DNA of 64,000 nt, from contig VXWI01000010.1 in NCBI GenBank assembly GCA_009835985.1, positions 1-64,000 on the forward strand, given 5' to 3'. The notes beneath the pieces were generated by a model. It saw only the letters and a list, made by a program, of their open reading frames with translations. It was not told where the DNA came from and made no database searches. The position numbers and the translations under genes are program-made. Positions 58,354 to 64,000 of this stretch are shown here, piece after piece (position 1 is the first letter of the stretch; every line of letters starts with the position of its first letter). Source of the DNA: Acidobacteriota bacterium. GTDB taxonomy: Bacteria > Acidobacteriota > Vicinamibacteria > Marinacidobacterales > Marinacidobacteraceae.

Positions 58354-58369
58354 TGAAAGGGGGTCCGCC
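58354..58369 (+). repeat. Putative attR core (16-bp direct repeat)
   Basis: TGAAAGGGGGTCCGCC, identical to 49344-49359. Confidence 0.8.
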
Positions 58370-58542
58370 CCCTTTCACAAAAAAGAAACGACAAACCGGA
58401 ACTCGCCGAAGCGCGCACCAGCGCGCGAGGGAGTTTCGGTTTGCGGCGCGAAGCGCCGGGCGGTTCGGGAGCGGGGATGCCACTCGCTCGCGCTCGACGG
58501 CTCGATTTGCCTCGCCCCTGCACCCCCGCTCCCGGACCGCTC
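58354..58542 (+). repeat. Right, larger part of the interrupted multi-stem repeat (copy C)
   Basis: P1 58354-58363/58368-58377; P2 CAAACCGGAACTC (58392-58404)/GAGTTTCGGTTTG (58431-58443); P3 GGCGC-GAA-GCGCC (58445-58457); P4 CGGTTCGGGAGCGGGG (58461-58476)/CCCCGCTCCCGGACCG (58524-58539). Confidence 0.8.
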
Positions 58543-58649
58543 GACGTCGCAGGGCGTGGTATCCTGCCTGACTCGGCGCCCGGCCCGCTCTCCCGAGGGG
58601 GATGCGGGTTTTTTCACATCAGAGTTTTCCCGGGAGCCGAGCCCTGACC

Positions 58650-58952
58650 ATGCTTCCCACACTGCTCCAGGCGGACCCGGCCGGCGGCGCGTTCGGCATG
58701 CAGATCGTGCTGTTCGCCATCATTTTCGGGATCTTCTACTTCATCGTTTTCCGCCCGATGCGCAAGCGCCAGCGGGAGACCGAAGCGATGCTGCGGAGCC
58801 TCGAACGCGGGGCCCGGGTGGTGACGACCGGCGGCATACACGGGACCATCGCCGGGATTCAGGGTGACATCGTGCAGCTCAAGGTCGCCGAGTCGGTCAA
58901 GCTGCAGATCTCGAAGAGCGCTGTCGCCAGCGTGATCGACAGAAAGCACTGA
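58650..58952 (+). CDS. yajC: Preprotein translocase subunit YajC
   Basis: 101 aa; single TM FAIIFGIFYFIVFRPMRKRQRETEAMLRSLERGARVVTTGGIHGTIAGI; upstream of secD. Confidence 0.94.
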   Translation: MLPTLLQADPAGGAFGMQIVLFAIIFGIFYFIVFRPMRKRQRETEAMLRSLERGARVVTTGGIHGTIAGIQGDIVQLKVAESVKLQISKSAVASVIDRKH

Positions 58953-58983
58953 GCGCCAGGACGGCAGTTCGAGCAGCCTACTG

Positions 58984-60522
58984 ATGGCCCGACGCCTTCG
59001 CCTCAAAGGAGTCCTGCTCCTTCTCCTGGTGGCGGGGCTCGTCTACGTGGTCAACCCGCCCCGGGACACCCTCGTGCTGGGGCTGGATCTGCAGGGCGGC
59101 ATTCACCTCGTGATGCGGGTCCACACCGAGGACGCGGTGCGGGTGCTGACCGACGAGACCGCCGAGCAGTTCGCCGAGAACCTCGACAACCAGGAAATCG
59201 ACTTCGCGGACATCGAAACCGAAGGACTGGGACAACTCACCATCCTGAACCTGGATGAGTCACGGCTCCGTGAAGTCCGGGACACTGTCGCCTTCAGCTG
59301 GCCGGGCTGGGACCTGCGGAGCGCCGGCGGCGGCGACTGGTCGTTCAACCTCCGCCCCAGCGAAGAGATCGTGGTCCGCGAACAGACGGTCACCCAGGCG
59401 ATGGAGACCATTCGCCGCCGGGTGGACGAGCTGGGGGTCGCGGAGCCGGTGATCACGACCCACGGGAACACCGGCGACCAGATCCTCGTGCAGTTGCCCG
59501 GCTACGAAGACGTGGCGCGGGCCAAGGAGATCATCCAGGCCACGGCCCAGCTCGAACTCCGGCTCGTGCAGGCGGGGCCCGCCCTCGACGAGGCGGCCCT
59601 GCCCCCGCTGAACAGCTCGGTGGAGAACATTCCGACGGAACTGCCCACCGGCGCGATCGGCTACTACCAGGTCAACCGGGTCGCCGCCATCACCGGCCGC
59701 GACCTCCGGAACGCCCGGCAGGCGATCGACTTCCAGACGAACACCCCCAACGTGGAGTTCAGCCTGCACGCCGAGGGCGCCTCCCGGTTCCGCGACTTCA
59801 CCGGCGCCAACGTGGGCCGCCAGATGGCCATCGTTCTCGATGACTTGGCGGTCTCCGCCCCGGTCATCCAGAGCCCGATCTACGACCAGGGCCAGATCAC
59901 CGGGAACTTCACCGTGGACGAAGCCGTGGATCTGGCGCTGGTGCTGCGCGCCGGAGCGCTCCCCGCATCCCTCGAGTACCAGGAGGAACGCACCGTCGGA
60001 CCTTCCCTCGGCGCGGACTCGATCCGCAGCGGGGTGACGGCATCGCTCGCCGGCCTGGCGGGCGTTTTGCTCTTCATCATCTTCTACTACCGGCTCTCGG
60101 GAATGAACGCCGTCGTCGCGTTGCTCCTGAACCTCCTGATCCTGGTGGGCGCGATGGCGTACTTCGCCGCCACCCTGACGCTCCCGGGCATCGCCGGCGT
60201 CATCCTGACCATCGGCATGGGGGTGGATGCGAACGTGCTCATCTTCGAGCGCATCAAGGAGGAAATGCGAACCGGAAAGCCCCCCCGGACGGCCATTTCG
60301 GTGGGGTTCTCGCGCGTCTTCTGGACGATCGTGGATGCGAACATGACGAGCCTGGTAGCCGCCGCCATCCTCTTCCAGTTCGGCACCGGCCCCGTCCAGG
60401 GGTTCGCGGTGACCCTCAGCATCGGGCTGGTGAGCAACGTGTTCACCGCCATGTTCGTGTCTCGCTACATCTTCGATCTGGTGCTCTCCGGACGGCGCCA
60501 GGTCGCCGCGCTCAGCATCTAG
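58984..60522 (+). CDS. secD: Protein translocase subunit SecD
   Basis: LGLDLQGGIHLVMRV; IRRRVDELGVAEPVI; SIRSGVTASLAGLAGVLLFIIFYYRLSGMNAVVALLLNLL; TIGMGVDANVLIFERIKEEM. Confidence 0.96.
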   Translation: MARRLRLKGVLLLLLVAGLVYVVNPPRDTLVLGLDLQGGIHLVMRVHTEDAVRVLTDETAEQFAENLDNQEIDFADIETEGLGQLTILNLDESRLREVRDTVAFSWPGWDLRSAGGGDWSFNLRPSEEIVVREQTVTQAMETIRRRVDELGVAEPVITTHGNTGDQILVQLPGYEDVARAKEIIQATAQLELRLVQAGPALDEAALPPLNSSVENIPTELPTGAIGYYQVNRVAAITGRDLRNARQAIDFQTNTPNVEFSLHAEGASRFRDFTGANVGRQMAIVLDDLAVSAPVIQSPIYDQGQITGNFTVDEAVDLALVLRAGALPASLEYQEERTVGPSLGADSIRSGVTASLAGLAGVLLFIIFYYRLSGMNAVVALLLNLLILVGAMAYFAATLTLPGIAGVILTIGMGVDANVLIFERIKEEMRTGKPPRTAISVGFSRVFWTIVDANMTSLVAAAILFQFGTGPVQGFAVTLSIGLVSNVFTAMFVSRYIFDLVLSGRRQVAALSI

Positions 60523-60540
60523 CGGGCTGGCGGGAACCGA

Positions 60541-61530
60541 ATGGACATCCTCGGCGACACCCGGATCGACTGGATCAAGTACCGCTGGTGGTTCGCCGGC
60601 ATCTCCCTCGCCCTCCTCGTCGCCGGCGTCTTCGACGTGATCCGCAAGGACGGTCTTCGCTACGGGATCGATTTCTCGGAGGGCACCATGGTGGTGGCCA
60701 AGTTCGCCGAGGCGCCGGAAATCGATGAGGTGCGGGCCGTCGTCAACGATCTGGGGTACGGGAGCGCGGTCATCCAGAGCTACGACCGCCCCGAAATGAA
60801 CCAGGTCATGATCCGGGTCGAGAAGGCGGCGGAAGACGAAACCGGGGGGGCTGCGGGCCAGCAGTCAACGGAAGCCGGAATCGACGAGACGGCCAACCGG
60901 ATCCTCGCGGCTTTGAGGGGCGGGGCCGCCGGCGAGCTGGTCTCCTCGAGCACCGAAATCGTGGGGCCGGTGGTGGGCGAGGAACTCCGGCGGCGCGCGC
61001 GGAACGCCACTCTGATGGCTCTCTTCGCGATGCTCATCTACATCGGTTTTCGATTCGAGCCGGTGTACGGGGTCGGCGCCACCGTAGCGGTCATCCACGA
61101 CGTGCTGGTGACGCTCGCTCTCGTGTCCCTCTTCAACTACGAGATCAGTCTGAACGTAATCGCCGCGTTCATGACACTCGTGGGCTACTCGGTGAACGAC
61201 ACGATCGTCATCTTCGACCGGGTGCGGGAAAACCGCCACATCCATCGGCGTCTGGATCTCGGGGCGATCGTCAACCTGTCGATCAACCAGACCCTCCGGC
61301 GCACCGTTCTCACCTCGGGGCTGACCCTCCTCGCCGTGGGGGCGCTGCTGACCTGGGGCGGCGAGGTGCTCCGGGCCTTCTCCTTCGTGCTGGTGGCCGG
61401 GGTCTTCGTGGGCACGTATTCCTCGATCGCGATCGCTTCACCGATCGTGCTGTGGTGGCGCTCGGTACGCGGCGGGACGGCCGCCACCGCGGAGCAGCAG
61501 CGGCCGCAGGCGCCCCCGGTCAGGGTCTGA
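60541..61530 (+). CDS. secF: Protein translocase subunit SecF
   Basis: YGIDFSEGTMVVAKF; VGPVVGEELRRRARNATLMALFAMLIYIGFRFE; GYSVNDTIVIFDRVREN; INQTLRRTVLTSGLTLLAV. Confidence 0.96.
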   Translation: MDILGDTRIDWIKYRWWFAGISLALLVAGVFDVIRKDGLRYGIDFSEGTMVVAKFAEAPEIDEVRAVVNDLGYGSAVIQSYDRPEMNQVMIRVEKAAEDETGGAAGQQSTEAGIDETANRILAALRGGAAGELVSSSTEIVGPVVGEELRRRARNATLMALFAMLIYIGFRFEPVYGVGATVAVIHDVLVTLALVSLFNYEISLNVIAAFMTLVGYSVNDTIVIFDRVRENRHIHRRLDLGAIVNLSINQTLRRTVLTSGLTLLAVGALLTWGGEVLRAFSFVLVAGVFVGTYSSIAIASPIVLWWRSVRGGTAATAEQQRPQAPPVRV

Positions 61531-61648
61531 CTCCCCTCGGCGCCAAGTTCGCGCGCTCCCGCGCCGGCGGGCCGCTAGACTCGGCGAGCGAGGTTCGTAC
61601 GAAGTGCCGCCTGGACGCTCAAGGGGAAGGACGCGGGTCGGCCTCGGG

Positions 61649-62374
61649 ATGCCACACACGCCCTCGCCCGGCTTCGGTATTTCCCTGCCGCTCGGAATCA
61701 CGCTGCACGGCGCTCTGCTGGCGGCGCTGCTTCACCCCTCCTTCGAGGTGCGCACTGACCAGCTTCCCGCGTTCGAGGCGTACCGGATCCATCTCTTTGC
61801 GCCTCCCGCGGCCGCGCTCCGCCTGGGGGACCCCACCGCGGAACCCGAACCCGAGCAATCGACGGGAGCAATCCGCGATACGGTGGCAAGGCTCGCTCCC
61901 CTCTTCGCGCGCACGGATCTGGTCGAGGTGCTCGAAGCGATCGAGATCCCGTCGTCGTTCGGGGCCGAGCACGGGATTCCGGACGGATTCTGGGAGGGGC
62001 TGGAATTCGGGGAACCGGCCGGCGTGGTCGGCGGGATTCCCGGAGGCGTTCCGGGCGGACAGATCGGCGGCCTCCGGGCAGCGGCCGATCCCGTGCTCCC
62101 TCCGCCGGACGAACCCCCCGCGGCGCTTTCGATGCCGCGTCCGCGCTTCCCGAAGCAGGCGCTGCGGGACGGCGTCCGCGGGCGGGTCGTCCTGCGGGGC
62201 CTGATCACGGAGCGCGGGACGGTGGAAGTCCTCCGGGTTCTCCGCTCCGTCCCGGGACTGAACGCGGAGGCCATTCGGGTCGTGGAGTCGGAATGGCGGT
62301 TCCGCCCGGCCCAGCGGAACGGCCGGCCGGTGGCCTCGCTCAGCAACCTCGTGGTTCGTTTCTCCCTCCGTTGA
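61649..62374 (+). CDS. TonB-family energy transducer
   Basis: TM-like N-terminus; GGIPGGVPGGQIGG linker; C-terminal PRFPKQALRDGVRGRVVLRGLITERGTVEVLRVLRSVPGLNAEAIRVVESEWRFRPAQRNGRPVA. Confidence 0.82.
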   Translation: MPHTPSPGFGISLPLGITLHGALLAALLHPSFEVRTDQLPAFEAYRIHLFAPPAAALRLGDPTAEPEPEQSTGAIRDTVARLAPLFARTDLVEVLEAIEIPSSFGAEHGIPDGFWEGLEFGEPAGVVGGIPGGVPGGQIGGLRAAADPVLPPPDEPPAALSMPRPRFPKQALRDGVRGRVVLRGLITERGTVEVLRVLRSVPGLNAEAIRVVESEWRFRPAQRNGRPVASLSNLVVRFSLR

Positions 62375-62539
62375 ACGAGGCCGGCGACGGGGATTCCCGC
62401 GGTCCGCTGCGCTCCGCGGATGGCCCCGGCGGCCTCCGCTCCAGGGAGAGACAAACGGGAAGCAACGCGGCCGCCACGGGCCGTCCCGGGACCGCGGCGC
62501 GAGCCCCTCACGGCGGTCCGCCCAGGCAGTGATTCTCGG

Positions 62540-62569
62540 TTGACATGGCGGGGGCCCGAGTGCTAGTTT
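62540..62569 (+). promoter_or_regulatory. Possible sigma70-type promoter (TTGACA-N18-TAGTTT)
   Basis: TTGACA at 62540 and TAGTTT at 62564, upstream of the second TonB gene. Confidence 0.3.
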
Positions 62570-62712
62570 CTCCACCTTCATCAGGCAGCCTGGCAAGTCG
62601 TCTGCCGTCCCGCAGGGGCCTCGGACCCGGCGGCTATCCGGGCTGTTGTCAGCTTCCCCCTTCGCCTTCTCCCCGCTGTTGAGGGAGGGGCGGATCGGGA
62701 AAGGAGCCTAAC

Positions 62713-63423
62713 GTGTCAAGAGAGCCAAACTTCAAACTGGCGGGCCGCGACCAGAATCTCGGCCGTTCCCTCGGCAGTTTCGCCTTCTCGTTTCTGCTCC
62801 AGGGCGGCGCCGTGGTGGCGTTCATCGTCATTCCCATTCTCGCTGTCAACCTCCCCACTCCGGAAGGCATCATGACCTTCATGGCCGCGGCCCCGCCACC
62901 GCCACCGCCGCCGCCGCCGCCACCGCCACCGAAGGCCAGGCGCCGCGCTGCTCCGAAGCCGGTTCTCAACACGACTCCGCAGTTCGTGGCGCCGGTGGAC
63001 ATTCCGGACGACCTCGGTGACGCCGGGGTGGACTTCGGAGTTCCCGGCGGCGTCGAGGGTGGAGTTCCCGGCGGGATCATCGGCGGTATCGTCGGCGGCC
63101 TGCCTTCGGGCCCCCCGCCCCCGCCGCCCAAGGCCGCTCCGGTCCGCGTCGGCGGAGAGATCCGGGAGCCGACCCGCACGGTCTACGTGCAGCCCATCTA
63201 TCCGGAAATCGCCAAGCAGGCCCGCGTCTCGGGAGTGGTGATCCTCGAGGCCATCATCGACCCGTCCGGCAACGTGACGAACATCTCGGTGCTTCGCTCG
63301 ATTCCCCTGCTCGACCAGGCGGCAATGGACGCGGTGCGGCAGTGGAGATACCAACCCACTCTGCTCAACGGCGTGCCGGTTCCCATCGTCATGACCGTGA
63401 CGGTAACCTTCAACCTTGGCTGA
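62713..63423 (+). CDS. tonB: TonB-family energy transducer
   Basis: TM segment, polyproline PPPPPPPPPPPP, GVPGGVEGGVPGGIIGGIVGG linker, C-terminal IYPEIAKQARVSGVVILEAIIDPSGNVTNISVLRSIPLLDQAAMDAVRQWRYQPTLLNGVPVPIVMTVTVTF. Confidence 0.9.
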   Translation: MSREPNFKLAGRDQNLGRSLGSFAFSFLLQGGAVVAFIVIPILAVNLPTPEGIMTFMAAAPPPPPPPPPPPPPKARRRAAPKPVLNTTPQFVAPVDIPDDLGDAGVDFGVPGGVEGGVPGGIIGGIVGGLPSGPPPPPPKAAPVRVGGEIREPTRTVYVQPIYPEIAKQARVSGVVILEAIIDPSGNVTNISVLRSIPLLDQAAMDAVRQWRYQPTLLNGVPVPIVMTVTVTFNLG

Positions 63424-63616
63424 CGCCGATCCGGAACGACGACCCCGGAAGCCCGGTTTTCCAGTCCAGACCACCCAGTTTCATCAAGGCTGATTTCGCC
63501 CTGCCCACGATGCGGATTGACCGGATCCCAGCGATCCGACTCGTACCGATCCTCAGTCCGGTCCCGGGCAGGAGAAGCCAAACGCTTTTTTCCTAGATCC
63601 CAGGAGGACGAACGGA

Positions 63617-64000
63617 ATGTCTTTTGACTTGCTTGAGATCTGGTCCCACATGGGGCCGGCTGCAAAGCTCATCAACGGCGTGATGGCCATCATGTCGGTT
63701 TATTCGCTCTCGGTCATGATCGAGCGCTGGCTGACCTACCAGAAGGCGAAGGGCCAGTCGCGCGGCTACTCCGTGCGCATCGCCAAGGAGCTCAAGGCAG
63801 GCAACATCGACAGTGCCATCAAGGTGAGCAAGGACAAGGATGTCAAGAACAGCCACCTCGCCAAAGTGCTGCTGGCCGGACTTCAGGAAATCCAGTTCCA
63901 GACCGAGGAAGGTAGCGGGGACAAGGACATCACGATGGAAGCGGCCCACCGGGCCATCCAGCGGGCCACCGCCATCAGCATGATGGACCTGCGCCGCAAT
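63617..64000 (+). CDS. exbB: MotA/TolQ/ExbB proton channel family protein (partial, runs off the right edge)
   Basis: MSFDLLEIWSHMGPAAKLINGVMAIMSVYSLSVMIERWLTYQKAKGQSRGY..., downstream of tonB; no stop before the window end. Confidence 0.85.
   Translation, partial: MSFDLLEIWSHMGPAAKLINGVMAIMSVYSLSVMIERWLTYQKAKGQSRGYSVRIAKELKAGNIDSAIKVSKDKDVKNSHLAKVLLAGLQEIQFQTEEGSGDKDITMEAAHRAIQRATAISMMDLRRN

Larger units (their letters stand above)
49344..58369. mobile_element. Integrative genomic island (about 9.0 kb) carrying a Type III-like restriction-modification system and a tyrosine integrase
   Basis: Exact 16-bp direct repeat TGAAAGGGGGTCCGCC at 49344-49359 and 58354-58369; integrase adjacent to the right repeat and pointing inward; splits tgt from yajC-secD-secF; removal rebuilds the hairpin seen intact in copy A. 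Confidence 0.85.

Noticed and set aside
62886-62935. CCG/CCA trinucleotide run
   Set aside because: Encodes the polyproline segment of the TonB protein; not treated as a contingency repeat because trinucleotide changes keep frame.

Overview
The window is GC-rich bacterial chromosome, densely coded. The mix of DUF1592/DUF1552 proteins, secreted ankyrin proteins and TonB proteins with GGxPGG linkers suggests an Acidobacteriota-like lineage (inference only). Most of it is core genes: partial selB, apaH, ppx, pheA, a phoB/phoR pair, rnr, two tRNA-Leu, tig-clpP//clpX, engB, rho, rpmE, prfA-prmC, lspA-lgt-rluD, pyrR-pyrB-pyrC, tolC, truA, uppS-cdsA converging on dxr-rseP, tgt//yajC-secD-secF, and TonB/ExbB genes. 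The main accessory feature is a 9,010-bp integrative island (about 49.34-58.37 kb) between tgt and yajC. It carries a P4-type tyrosine integrase, a Type III-like res-mod restriction-modification pair, and decayed mobile-gene remnants. The island is bounded by an exact 16-bp direct repeat, TGAAAGGGGGTCCGCC. Removing it in silico rebuilds a perfect 11-bp-stem hairpin that belongs to a dispersed multi-stem repeat family. An intact copy of that repeat lies at about 11.85-12.08 kb. The two copies differ in sequence but keep the same stems through compensatory changes and same-position G-U pairs, which suggests a structured RNA or ssDNA element. The island's mod gene is split at an 11-G homopolymer. 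One base fewer would fuse the two ORFs into a full-length Mod, so it is a phase-variation candidate or an assembly error. A second accessory cassette (DUF1592, DUF1552, secreted ankyrin, secreted unknown) separates clpP from clpX. All calls come from reading the sequence and supplied ORFs; no database search was run.
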